Shown here one piece after another: positions 36,420 through 44,477 of a DNA stretch of 64,000 nucleotides. The notes below the pieces were generated by a model. The model was not told the origin of the DNA. It searched no databases and saw only the letters and a program-made list of their open reading frames with translations. The position numbers were made by a program, and so were the translations under genes. The stretch's first letter is position 1. Every line of letters begins with the position of its first letter. This DNA comes from Symbiodinium natans (lineage: Eukaryota > Sar > Dinophyceae > Suessiales > Symbiodiniaceae). Location: contig CAJNDS010002374.1 in the NCBI GenBank assembly GCA_905221605.1, forward strand, positions 248,001 to 312,000, given 5' to 3'.

Positions 36420-37790
36420 ATCGTGACATTTCAGCACTGTGCTTGTAGGCGCCCAGTCATTCGGGCAGAGGGTTTTGCAAGTGTCTGGAGCTTCGGGGGC
36501 CACGTGACGGGAAAACGACCCAGCCGACGCTCACGATGCTCTTCTGTCATTCGGGCAGTGGGTTTTGCAAGCGTCTGGAGCTTCGGGGGCCACGTGACGA
36601 GAAAACGACCCAGCTGATGCTGATGATGCTCTTCTCCCGCCTCTTGAATCGCGCCCAGTCATTCGGGGGCCACGTGACGAGAAAACGATCCAGGTGATGC
36701 TCATGATGCTCTTCTCCCGCCTCTTGAATGGCGCCCAGTCATTGGGGCAGTGGGTTTTGCAAGCGTCTGGAGCTTCGGGGGCCACGTGACGAGAAAACAA
36801 CCCAGCTGATGCTGATGATGCTCTTCTACCGCCTCTTGAACGGCGCCCAGTCATTGGGGCAGTGGGTTTTGCAAGGGTCTGGAGATTCGGGGCCACGTGA
36901 CGAGAAAACGACCCAACTGATGCTCATGATGCTTTTCTCCCGCCTCTTGAATGGCGCCCAGTCATTCGGGCAGTGGGTTTTGCAAGGGCCTGGAGCTTCG
37001 GGGGCCGCGTGACGAGAACCCAGCTGACGCTGATGATGCTCTTCTCCCGCCTGTTTAATGGCTCCCAGTCATTCGGCCAGTGGGTTTTGCAAGCGTCTGG
37101 AGATTCGGGGGCCACGTGACGAGAAAACAACCCAGCTGATGCTCATGATGCTCTTCTCCCGCCTCTTGAATGGCGCCCCGTCATTCGGGCAGTGGGTGTT
37201 GCAAGGGCCTGGAGCTTCGGGGGCCACGTGACGAGAAAACGATCCAGCTGATGCTCATGATGCTCTTCTACCGCTCTTGAATGGCGCCCAGTCATTCGCG
37301 CAGTGGGTTTTGCAAGGGCCTGGAGCTTCGGGGGCAACGTGACGAGAACACGACCCAGCTGATGCTCATGATGCTCTTCTATCGCCTCTTGAATGGCGCC
37401 CAGTCATTCGCGCAGTGGGTTTTGCAAAGGCCTGGAGCTTCGTGGGCCACGTGACGAGACAGCGACCCAGCTGCTGCTGATGATGCTCTTCTACCGCCTC
37501 TTGAATGGCGCCCAATCATTGGGGCAGTGGGTTTTGCAAAGGCCTGGAGCTTCGGGGGCCACGTGACGAGACAGCGACCCAGCTGATGCTGATGATGCTC
37601 TTCTACCGCCTCTTGAATGGCGCCCAGTCATTGGGGCAGTGGGTTTTGCAAAGGCCTGGAGCTTCGGGGGCCACGTGACGAGACAGCGACCCAGCTGATG
37701 CTGATGGTGCTCTTCTACCGCCTCTTGACTGGCGGCCAGTCATTCGGGCAGTGGGTTTTGCAAGCGTCTGGAGCTTCGAAGCATTTAACA
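36420..37790. repeat. 112-bp minisatellite in PKS DH3 intron
   Basis: About 12 imperfect copies of a 112-bp unit containing GGGTTTTGCAAGCGTCTGGAG, GGGGGCCACGTGACGAGAAAA, GCTGATGCTGATGATGCTC and CGCCTCTTGAATGGCGCCCA. The second and third copies are shortened. Each unit holds the palindrome CCACGTG(G/A). Frames through it are repetitive artefacts. Confidence 0.95.
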
Positions 37791-38014
37791 TGAAAAGCCC
37801 TATTTCTGCAGTTCACCTCCATCATTCCTGAAAAGTCGTCTAAAGGGCTTCGGAGCTATACTGATCCCTCTTTGCTTGCGCACGTGAGTAGGGAGAAGGA
37901 AGAGTGCAAGAGTGAGTTGCAAGGCAGCGAAGCATAAGCTAGCAAGTCTGGTCGGAAACGGACGAATTGCAACATGCTTTGCAAAAGGTTGTTTTGTTGC
38001 GGCTGTGTTTGGCA

Positions 38015-38492
38015 GGTGGATGTGGACCTCATGTACTCGTTTGGCGTGAAGAGCGGCCTCCCACTACAGCGACGTTTCCGCTGCGTACGGCAGGCGGCGC
38101 AGGGGGAGCTACACAGAGAGATCTGGCCGAGTGCCGAGAGCCCTTGAGAGCCCTTGAGAGCCCTTGAGAGCCCTGGTGAGAACGGCTCAAGCTTTGTCGT
38201 GACTTGGCCCTTGGCCCTTGGCGGAGGTGCAAGTTCAGAAGAGTGAGCGCAAGGGCTTCGCGCGGCTGGAGATGGAGAGGGACGGTGCGCCGGCACATGC
38301 CGACATATGCCGTCATGGAACACAGAGGCCTGTCAGAAAGAGCATCAAAGTGCAATGACGCCAGGTACAGAGGTCGGCTTCCTGCTGGGGCCTTCCTTGA
38401 TCGACAGCTCCTTCCAAGCCCTGATGGCGCTGGCAGATCCCTCCGTGGGAATCGGCTCCCTGAAGATCCCCTTGTCCATCAAGAGGCGCAGT
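38015..38492 (+). CDS. PKS dehydratase domain DH3, central exons before the Polinton
   Basis: Pieces VDVDLMYSFGVKSG (38016-38057) and EVGFLLGPSLIDSSFQAL...GIGSLKIPLSIKR (about 38371-38492). LLGPSLIDSSFQ is the second DH motif, with the catalytic Asp and Gln. The exon ends just before a C-rich intron. The Polinton starts 33 bp later, and the domain resumes after it at about 60611. A 10-bp repeat TTGAGAGCCC (about 38141-38175) lies in the preceding intron. Confidence 0.85.
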
Positions 38493-38520
38493 TCCCTCCC
38501 CCCCCTTTCCCCCCCCCCCC

Positions 38521-38525
38521 CCCCT
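38521..38525. repeat. Target-site duplication, left copy (CCCCT)
   Basis: CCCCT directly before the left TIR matches CCCCT directly after the right TIR (60574-60578). Both lie within C-rich intron DNA, so a longer duplication including CCCTTTCCCC is also possible. Confidence 0.65.
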
Positions 38526-38918
38526 AAAAAATTGGTAAAAGGCTGGTTCTGAGGTGTTGCTGGGCTGGGGCTGGGGTGTTGGTTCTGAGACCTTGCCCTA
38601 CCCTATATAGCCACCTCATCCGTTCTCTTACATGTCCCCCTGCTTCGTTTTCATCATCATCGTCGCCTTATCCGTTATCATTGTTTTGTCCCGCTCTTTC
38701 ATTCCTTCCTTCCTCCCATCATCAACATCGTCACCTCATCCGTTTCTCATCTCAATAAAAGTTTAAGTATCTATAAATTCATTTTTTTCATTTCTCAACA
38801 TCGTCCCCTCACTCGTTTTCATCCTTCATCATATCGCCTCAACCGTTTTCTAGGACTAGCCCACCTCACACGCTTTACCAAAGATTTATAATAATTTACT
38901 ATTATAAATTTTTGTTTA
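38526..38918. repeat. Left terminal inverted repeat
   Basis: Matches the reverse complement of 60181-60573. By eye the outer 226 bp (to 38751) are identical. The inner part diverges at scattered positions. It contains six variants of CCTCATCCGTT (38614, 38666, 38734, 38807, 38837 and a weaker one at 38864) and ends in AT-rich TTATAATAATTT sequence. Polinton TIRs are the origins for protein-primed replication. Confidence 0.95.
38859..38916. repeat. Gene-boundary repeat, copy 1
   Basis: gcccacctcacacgctttac plus caaagatttataataattta, then tattataaat. Repeated directly at 39535-39596, each time just downstream of a minus-strand gene, and inverted near 60174-60225. It contains the palindrome TTATAATA/TATTATAA. 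Confidence 0.9.
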
Positions 38919-39494
38919 TTTTGTTTTGATAGTGCTAAATAGTTCTATTGTTTTGAATTTATCGCCCATTTCTTTTTTAAGTGTTTCCATTTTATTATGA
39001 TACTCTATGTTATTGTAGCGTTCAATTGCTTTATCAATATCAATAGTGAAATTGAATTCTTCGTTATCAAGTAATTTTAACCTTTGCAAAATATGCTTTA
39101 ACAATTCTTCATTATGACTATTTTTATCCTTTTCATAAAAGGTGATTATCATTCTATAAAGGACTTCCTGAAATAATGTTTTACGCTTATGATTACATCG
39201 TTTATACGCGAACACTTCTTCTTTTATTTGTGTATCAATTACTTCTTTGAATGTGCCTTCATTATGTATGTTTTCATATAAGTCTTTTAATATTGTTAAT
39301 TGGTTGGGTTCTTTTAAAATGAATTTACATAAGCAGTAATAATCCATTCTTTTGCTGTGATACAAAACTTTATCTGTTCCACTTATATAACTATGACCTG
39401 CCATTGAAATAATACTGTCAATTTCTTTTTTCAGTTTGGGGAATGGGTTATTCTGCGTCAGGGTCTGTATCTCAGTATTGCTTACCTCGCTCAT
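38916..39494 (-). CDS. Polinton left-end protein, unknown function (192 aa)
   Basis: Hydrophilic, Lys/Glu-rich, mostly helical-looking protein with no motif I recognise and no signal or membrane segment. ATG at 39492-39494 is preceded at 28 nt by TTAAAG, in a promoter context shared with the next gene (ACTTAAAG, then CTTAGAATGGTAAG). Its 3' end abuts the left TIR. It ends in TAA. The position next to the TIR suggests a variable accessory cargo gene, but that is inference. Confidence 0.75.
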   Translation of the reverse strand: MSEVSNTEIQTLTQNNPFPKLKKEIDSIISMAGHSYISGTDKVLYHSKRMDYYCLCKFILKEPNQLTILKDLYENIHNEGTFKEVIDTQIKEEVFAYKRCNHKRKTLFQEVLYRMIITFYEKDKNSHNEELLKHILQRLKLLDNEEFNFTIDIDKAIERYNNIEYHNKMETLKKEMGDKFKTIELFSTIKTK

Positions 39495-39522
39495 TCTCTC
39501 TTACCATTCTAAGACGTTTTCC

Positions 39523-39528
39523 CTTTAA
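39523..39528 (-). promoter_or_regulatory. TTAAAG motif upstream of the 192-aa gene
   Basis: Minus-strand TTAAAG, 28 nt before the ATG, in the longer context AAACTACTTAAAGGGAAAA shared almost exactly with the neighbouring gene. Confidence 0.5.
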
Positions 39529-39534
39529 GTAGTT

Positions 39535-39596
39535 TTGCCCACCTCACACGCTTTACCAAAGATTTATAATAATTTAATATTATAAATATTTGTTCA
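39535..39596. repeat. Gene-boundary repeat, copy 2
   Basis: About 60 bp nearly identical to 38859-38916, placed just downstream of the 205-aa gene. Together with the shared promoter it makes each left-end gene a repeat-bounded cassette. Confidence 0.9.
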
Positions 39597-39600
39597 ATGT

Positions 39601-40218
39601 TTAATCTTGTTCCCTATCAAATATTTCATTTAAATGTTCTTGCAACTCGTTAAGATTTAAATATCTAATATCTTTTCCAATAAAATTAATGAGAAACTCA
39701 TACATAATGTATTTGAATAAAACTTTATCAGGATATGATTTCTTGTAATAGCTATAATTTAAGATTAATATATTTTCACGGTATGTAATTCTATTCATTA
39801 ACTCTTTATTATGGAGACAATCTGAAACACTATCAAATTTTTGAAAAAACCTTACTCGATAGTTCTTTATAAAAGATATAATTACTTTCTTATATGGATT
39901 ATCACTAAACTCAAACATATTTACCAATTTTCGTCTTTTTGTTTCAACATCATCACCATAAAAATATACATCAAAATTATCTCTTTCTTTTAACATAAAA
40001 AGTTGTTTTTCAAAAGTTGTTAGTTTATCTTTCTCTTCAGGGTAAAAATCATAATTATCTTCTAGGTTCATAAGACGATTGCAACTGCTACAGCAACAAT
40101 GAAACGATTGTATAATATCTGCTATTGGTTCTGGTAATATTTTATTTAAGGTTTCCTTATTCTGTTGTGTCCGCATATACTTGCACTCTTGACACTTGCT
40201 GTAGTCAAAGACAGTCAT
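39601..40218 (-). CDS. Polinton left-end protein with Cys-rich N-terminus (205 aa)
   Basis: No family recognised. The N-terminus has CQEC (residues 9-12) and a CCCSSC cluster near residues 41-46, which could bind zinc. The rest is Lys/Asp/Tyr-rich with helical segments. ATG at 40216-40218. TTAAAG lies 27 nt upstream. Stop is TAA. Although its promoter and 3' boundary match those of the 192-aa gene, the proteins show no obvious similarity by eye, so a shared cassette rather than a plain gene duplication is likely. Confidence 0.75.
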   Translation of the reverse strand: MTVFDYSKCQECKYMRTQQNKETLNKILPEPIADIIQSFHCCCSSCNRLMNLEDNYDFYPEEKDKLTTFEKQLFMLKERDNFDVYFYGDDVETKRRKLVNMFEFSDNPYKKVIISFIKNYRVRFFQKFDSVSDCLHNKELMNRITYRENILILNYSYYKKSYPDKVLFKYIMYEFLINFIGKDIRYLNLNELQEHLNEIFDREQD

Positions 40219-40245
40219 ACTTCTTACTATTCTAAGGCTTTTTGT

Positions 40246-40251
40246 CTTTAA
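40246..40251 (-). promoter_or_regulatory. TTAAAG motif upstream of the 205-aa gene
   Basis: Minus-strand TTAAAG, 27 nt before the ATG, followed by CTTAGAATAGTAAG as in the left neighbour. Confidence 0.5.
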
Positions 40252-40257
40252 GTAGTT

Positions 40258-41193
40258 TTATTTATTCACTAATAATAACTCGTGCCTCATATACTTTTTA
40301 CTCAACCCATCAATAACATAATATTTATTCAGTTGTGGGTCTCTATTAACTTCCTTCACTTCATACACTTTCTCGCTCCACTGACTACGGCTTTCTTTCC
40401 TGCTGGTATAATTGCCTTTACCTTTAACAAATACTCTAACATCATCACCAGCTTTGATATTAGGATAGTTTCTTAAATATTTTTCTTTCATTACAGAATT
40501 GGCTTTGACTTCTATGCTATTCTCGTCTTTATGAGCCTCATTAGGAGTGAGCCCCGTAGTCCCATGAACCATTTTACTATTATACTTATTTAAAACGGGT
40601 TTCAACATAATCGTCCAAGACCCCTTATGAATTTGTAATCTGTCACTTATCATTTTCTTTAAGGTTCTAATCATTCTCTCAGCCACATTAGCATGTGTCA
40701 AGGTTACTTTATGAGTTATTCCTTCCCCTTTGAAATAGTCTTGTAACTTTTTTGAATTGAAACTGCCCTCATCGTCACTGTATATTGATTGAGGATGTCC
40801 CATCACTTTAAAGCATTCCATAAAAGCATCATAAACAGGGTCTGTATCTTTATTCTTCAAGACGACTACATGACATTTTTTACTAAAATTATCAATACAA
40901 ACAAAGCCATACAATGGATATTCTTTTTTATATGTGTCAGTATCTTTCATTAAACTAATCATGTTCATCAAATCTACACTATACACAGACCTTGAAAATG
41001 GAGGCGAATAGCTGTTATAATTTTTATAGTTTTTTCTTTGCTTAAGAGACTGTCCCCTCAACCATTCCTTAACTTCGTTTAAAGTTATTACCAGTCCAGC
41101 TTTTCTGGCATCGTCATATAAACTCTTAGCGCTACCAAAACCGCTTTCAATATCATAATATAAATTGCTTAAAACCTGATTTTTCTCAGCCAT
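40258..41193 (-). CDS. Retroviral-type (rve) integrase, Polinton class
   Basis: DDE-type integrase (311 aa) that would join the element's ends to host DNA and make a 5-6 bp target duplication. Residues 1-55 form a charged, possibly helix-turn-helix N-terminal region. The RNase H-like core has Asp74 (SVDLMNM), Asp141 (YSDDEGSF) and Glu172 (NVAERMIRTLK), the expected D-D-E arrangement. The C-terminal part (about 240-308) has the SH3-like pattern KAGDDVRVF...WSEKVYEV...YYVIDG seen in this class. The frame is intact from an ATG at 41191-41193 to a TAA. It could therefore still be functional, consistent with the near-identical TIRs. Confidence 0.93.
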   Translation of the reverse strand: MAEKNQVLSNLYYDIESGFGSAKSLYDDARKAGLVITLNEVKEWLRGQSLKQRKNYKNYNSYSPPFSRSVYSVDLMNMISLMKDTDTYKKEYPLYGFVCIDNFSKKCHVVVLKNKDTDPVYDAFMECFKVMGHPQSIYSDDEGSFNSKKLQDYFKGEGITHKVTLTHANVAERMIRTLKKMISDRLQIHKGSWTIMLKPVLNKYNSKMVHGTTGLTPNEAHKDENSIEVKANSVMKEKYLRNYPNIKAGDDVRVFVKGKGNYTSRKESRSQWSEKVYEVKEVNRDPQLNKYYVIDGLSKKYMRHELLLVNK

Positions 41194-41194
41194 T

Positions 41195-41229
41195 AATTAA
41201 TATTATTTATATTTTAAATAATATTAATT
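41195..41229. terminator. AT-rich hairpin, 15-bp perfect stem
   Basis: AATTAATATTATTTA pairs with 41215-41229 across a 5-nt loop. It lies between the zinc-finger gene and the integrase gene, both minus strand. Possible transcript 3' end or processing signal. Confidence 0.6.
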
Positions 41230-41481
41230 CCATAGCAATACCTTTTTGACTATCTTATCCTGTAGCTCTTTTTGTTTATTCTCTTCATAAATTTCCTGAC
41301 ACCTTGCAGTGTTCTGATGCTTGGCTCTGTTCGTTTTACTGCTAATTATCTTTCCACACCTCTCACACTCATAGCTACAACTGTTTTTCTTATAATAATT
41401 ATTCCAATACCCTTGTTCCTTATATTTGACATACAACCTTTCATTTGTTGCGTTCTTTTTCATCCTATTAAAATCCGGCAT
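41224..41481 (-). CDS. Small zinc-finger protein (85 aa)
   Basis: From the ATG at 41479-41481. An upstream in-frame GTG at 41505 would add eight residues but is a less likely eukaryotic start. One classical-like finger: YECERCGKIISSK...KHQNTARC, ligands Cys-Cys-His-Cys. Basic N-terminus and a Lys-rich helical tail. It is likely a nucleic-acid-binding accessory protein. Ends in TAA next to the hairpin. Confidence 0.75.
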   Translation of the reverse strand: MPDFNRMKKNATNERLYVKYKEQGYWNNYYKKNSCSYECERCGKIISSKTNRAKHQNTARCQEIYEENKQKELQDKIVKKVLLWN

Positions 41482-41654
41482 TTTGTTTCCTTCATAGCGT
41501 TCCACATACAGTCAAACAGGTCATCGTCCATTTGAAGTTTTACTCCATCCATTACAAGCGTTGAGTTCATTATCTTACTTGTAAATGTTAATATTTCTTT
41601 AAGTAGATTTGCGTTTTTAACGCAAAAATCTTTAAAGCAAATATTAACTCCCAA
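41460..41654 (-). CDS. Open frame overlapping the acidic protein and zinc-finger genes
   Basis: About 64 codons without a standard ATG at its head (TTG). It runs from inside the end of the 259-aa gene into the start of the zinc-finger gene. The composition looks protein-like (KEILTFTSKIMNSTLVMDGV). It may be a frameshifted former C-terminus of the 259-aa protein, a small gene from an internal ATG, or chance. Confidence 0.3.
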   Translation of the reverse strand: MGVNICFKDFCVKNANLLKEILTFTSKIMNSTLVMDGVKLQMDDDLFDCMWNAMKETKCRILIG

Positions 41655-42423
41655 CTGAACGAACGCTTCCTCTGGAGCTTCTGCTCCTTATATATTCTAT
41701 TGTTTCTTGTGACCGCCTTGAACTAATAACACTCTGCGGTGGTGTTGCTTCTTCAACATATTCAATTGTTCTATTGCTTTGTATTGAACTTTGAACTGAT
41801 ATTGGCGGGGAAGAATGAATATGTTCGCTTAGTGCATTTTCTTCAATAGGTAATAAAGCGCTTCTATTTGTTGAACTTGAACTTGATGACGAAGACTCAT
41901 AAGATTTTTTAACATTCATAGGTAAGCTGTTATCGCTTTCTTCGCTCTTTTGTTGCTCAAAAGGTGTTTCACTTTCTAAATCATCATCATCTTCAATTTG
42001 CTCTCTCCTATTACGCAGTTCTTCTCGTTCTTCTCTAAACTCATCTTCTCCGAACATAGCATCGTAAATTCGTCTCATCATTGATTTCCCCCTTTCCCTT
42101 TCTGGCTTTTCTTTTTGTGGTTCTTCTTCTTGAGTTGGTTCGCTTTCTGCTTCTTCGCTCTGTGTAGGTTCTTCTTCTCTTCTAATGCTCTCGCTCTTTT
42201 CAGTTGAAGGACGACTGTCAAATAAATCCGTTTGTGTTCCCTTATCTGGATTATTTAATATTATTTCTTTTTTATCATATCTACTTAAATCAAAATCATC
42301 AAAATCAACATCATCTATGAATATTCCTTGTTGTGTTCGTTTCTGCCTTTCTGGTAGTATTTTTAGTCTATGTGTCATTGTCTCTTTTAATATTTCTTCA
42401 TAAGTTGGGCGTCGCGATAGCAT
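41644..42423 (-). CDS. Acidic/Ser-rich protein with RPTYEE motif (259 aa)
   Basis: Starts MLSRRPTYEEILKET. The middle is strongly acidic and Glu-rich, and the C-terminal half is Ser-rich with an eight-residue Ser run. Largely disordered by composition. The N-terminal RPTYEEI matches RPTYDEL in the next gene (354 aa), which suggests a shared short binding motif. Position next to the integrase and capsid-side genes fits a virion or assembly accessory role, but no family is recognised. ATG at 42421-42423, TAA stop. Confidence 0.8.
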   Translation of the reverse strand: MLSRRPTYEEILKETMTHRLKILPERQKRTQQGIFIDDVDFDDFDLSRYDKKEIILNNPDKGTQTDLFDSRPSTEKSESIRREEEPTQSEEAESEPTQEEEPQKEKPERERGKSMMRRIYDAMFGEDEFREEREELRNRREQIEDDDDLESETPFEQQKSEESDNSLPMNVKKSYESSSSSSSSTNRSALLPIEENALSEHIHSSPPISVQSSIQSNRTIEYVEEATPPQSVISSRRSQETIEYIRSRSSRGSVRSVGS

Positions 42424-42443
42424 TATATTATTTATTGATATTT

Positions 42444-43508
42444 TTATACTGGTAAAAATGATTTTGCCAGTGCTGTCGCTCCTGCTTTTGCTAATGTTTC
42501 CACTCCTGCTTTTGCACCAGCTACAAGAATGTCTTTTGTTGCGCTTGATGATGCTGATTGTGAAGGGACTAATTTATCTTCTCCACTACCCTTACCTTTT
42601 CCTTTTTTCATCTGCCCCCATTCTTCCATTCTACTCCTTAGTAGTTGGTCATTAACTTCATTAGCCCACTGCCCAGTCATCATAAGTTTTTCAATAAAGT
42701 TTAATAAATAATCTTTTTTGGTCAGAGTTCTGCCTTTCCCTTTGTTTCTTAACTTGCTTATTTCTTCTTCCTGTTTCTTTTCCAACGTAATACCTCTTAA
42801 GTAAAGTTGGAATAAAATATCGTCCGCTTGTACATCCTTGTTTTTCCATCTTGTTATGTTGTCATTGTAATCTATCGCCTCCTTATGTTTTCTTGATACA
42901 GGTGGGACTTGTGTTTCTTCATCGTCTTCAGTTTCTTCTTCTTCTTCTCCTTCTTCAGCTATTTCCGTTGGTGTCTCTAATGGTGGCATATCATCTTCTT
43001 CATCTGTGGCTATTGAATGGACAGGAACACCAACAGGTAATGATTGACTATGTACTTCATCTAAATCACTTCTTGCTCGTTCTGCTGTTGTTTGACTTGC
43101 TTGTTCTCTTCTTCTCAATCCTTCTTCAAGTTCTGTTCGTATGTTAAATCTTTGTCCGTCTATTACAAAACCTTCTCCTTCTTCGTCAGTGTCCATTTCA
43201 TAAACTTCTGCTGGTGTTGTAAAGCCACTTGACACTAAACCTGTTGATATCCTTGCAGTTATTCCTCTTTGTCTCAATTGAGCTCTTCTTACATCTTCTT
43301 TTGCTCTGTCTTCCTCTTGCTTCTTCAATCCTAAAAAATCAATATTATCTAACTGGCTTCCGAACTGATTATTCCTAAATAAAGTTGCCCTTCTATCAAT
43401 TACGTTTTCAATTGAGGGTCTGTTAGGGTCTCCTTGGCTCTCAATCATTCCTATCAGTTCATCATAGGTCGGTCTAAGTTTTAATTCTGATTTTAATGTT
43501 TTAATCAT
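42444..43508 (-). CDS. Acidic protein with RPTYDEL motif and Ala-rich C-terminus (354 aa)
   Basis: N-terminal LRPTYDELIGMIES. Middle with long Glu/Asp runs (about residues 185-205). A helical region follows near 215-290. The tail (about 328-354) is VAGAKAGVETLAKAGATALA followed by a short hydrophobic end, an amphipathic-looking helix. Adenovirus- and Polinton-type virions carry small internal proteins with membrane-active helices, so a minor virion role is possible but unproven. Complete frame, ATG to TAA, 20 bp from the next gene. Confidence 0.8.
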   Translation of the reverse strand: MIKTLKSELKLRPTYDELIGMIESQGDPNRPSIENVIDRRATLFRNNQFGSQLDNIDFLGLKKQEEDRAKEDVRRAQLRQRGITARISTGLVSSGFTTPAEVYEMDTDEEGEGFVIDGQRFNIRTELEEGLRRREQASQTTAERARSDLDEVHSQSLPVGVPVHSIATDEEDDMPPLETPTEIAEEGEEEEETEDDEETQVPPVSRKHKEAIDYNDNITRWKNKDVQADDILFQLYLRGITLEKKQEEEISKLRNKGKGRTLTKKDYLLNFIEKLMMTGQWANEVNDQLLRSRMEEWGQMKKGKGKGSGEDKLVPSQSASSSATKDILVAGAKAGVETLAKAGATALAKSFLPV

Positions 43509-43526
43509 AATATAAAAGAAGTTAGA

Positions 43527-43554
43527 TTTTATTTTATTAAATATTAAAATAAAA
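43527..43554. terminator. AT-rich hairpin between two minus-strand genes
   Basis: TTTTATTTTA pairs with TAAAATAAAA across an 8-nt loop, at the 3' end of the 110-aa gene. Confidence 0.5.
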
Positions 43555-43876
43555 TTAAAACTAAATTTGCCATTATTTCTTTTAATTCTTTTTGTTTCTT
43601 AAGTAGCTCTTCTTTTGTTCTTACTGGCATCATGGGACGTTCTAACTGTCTGTTAATATCGTCAAGTTGTCCTTGATATATTGATTTCTTTTGATGTTTA
43701 ACCCAGTCATTCCTTAATGCTATGTTTTTACCTCTATTCTCAGCTTCTTCAACTCTTAGTTTCATATCTTCAATTTGTTTTCTCCTACTTGCTACTCCGA
43801 AAGTATCGTCAATGTCATAGTATTGTTGAACCTGTGGCATTCTTTTAAACTCTGGTTTGCTTTTAAACATACTCAT
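43544..43876 (-). CDS. Small helical protein (110 aa), unknown
   Basis: Begins MSMFKSKPEFKRMPQVQQYY. The rest is charged and coiled-coil-like (RRKQIEDMKLRVEEAENRGK, KEELLKKQKELKEIMANL). No family recognised. It lies in the minus-strand run between acidic proteins and the disrupted zinc protein. Confidence 0.75.
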   Translation of the reverse strand: MSMFKSKPEFKRMPQVQQYYDIDDTFGVASRRKQIEDMKLRVEEAENRGKNIALRNDWVKHQKKSIYQGQLDDINRQLERPMMPVRTKEELLKKQKELKEIMANLVLILF

Positions 43877-43912
43877 TATTAATAATATTAGATTATAAAT
43901 ATTATTAATAAT
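43875..43912. terminator. AT-rich hairpin, 15-bp perfect stem
   Basis: ATTATTAATAATATT pairs with 43898-43912 across an 8-nt loop, overlapping the start of the 110-aa gene and the stop of the gene before it. Confidence 0.6.
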
Positions 43913-44147
43913 TAAAACATTTTTGATTTAAAACTGTTGATTTTTTCAATATGTGCTTCTCTCTTTGCCTTTCTTATTTCATTATAAGATGCTTCTAATA
44001 ATTCTCTTGCTGTTAGTTGCCTTGGTGCTTCTTCCATTCTAACAGGCTTTGCTTTTGTTTTTAGCTTCAATAGGTTCGCTGTATTTCACTACTTCAGTTG
44101 TTTGTTTAGGTTCTTTAACTTTTGTAGGAGGTATTGTTTTTATCACT

Positions 44148-44161
44148 TGGTTTTCAATAGG
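44148..44161. repeat. Target-site duplication, copy A (14 bp)
   Basis: TGGTTTTCAATAGG, identical to 44464-44477. It brackets the 302-bp insertion. Confidence 0.9.
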
Positions 44162-44463
44162 CACCGGCAGGGGATCTCGAACGCCAGCTTCAAAAGTTTC
44201 TGGATGATGCCAGTGGAAGTGCTAAGTGACCATTGCAGAATGTTTGTATAGACTGTCACGTTTGCGAAGCGGCAGGCGTGCCTTGTGCTGGCGCTGTATG
44301 GCTCTCCATGCGTAGCGTTCAGCTGTTAGGTCAGTGGGCCGTAGCCCGCGCTGTAGCGCGAATCACGGCTTCTGGCTGTTCTCTGAGGGGTTTTTTGTTT
44401 GTTAGGCTTGACTCGTCTGACCTTTCCCTCCGCAGAGCGTGTGTGTGTGTGTGTGTGTGTGTG
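44162..44463 (+). mobile_element. 302-bp GC-rich SINE-like insertion with GT tail
   Basis: Host-like, GC-rich sequence inside an AT-rich viral gene, with a perfect 14-bp duplication at both sides and a GT-dinucleotide tail (about 44440-44463). These are signs of target-primed retroposition of a short non-autonomous element. It contains the strong stem CGCGCT-GT-AGCGCG near 44350-44363, inside an outer GCCGT/ACGGC pairing. The reverse strand near 44167-44190 has GTTCGAGATCC, close to a tRNA-type B box, but no convincing A box was found. No coding capacity. Family unknown to me. Confidence 0.75.
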
Positions 44464-44477
44464 TGGTTTTCAATAGG
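44464..44477. repeat. Target-site duplication, copy B (14 bp)
   Basis: Second copy of TGGTTTTCAATAGG. Removing the insert and one copy restores the reading phase of the interrupted gene. Confidence 0.9.

Noticed and set aside
40258-41193. Integrase as part of an LTR retrotransposon
   Set aside because: No reverse transcriptase, RNase H or gag nearby. Terminal repeats are inverted, and capsid, ATPase and family B polymerase genes are in the same element.
44162-44463. Trans-spliced leader relic (dinoflagellate SL) in the insert
   Set aside because: Only an 8-base match (CCGTAGCC) is present, within a hairpin. The rest of the leader sequence is absent.
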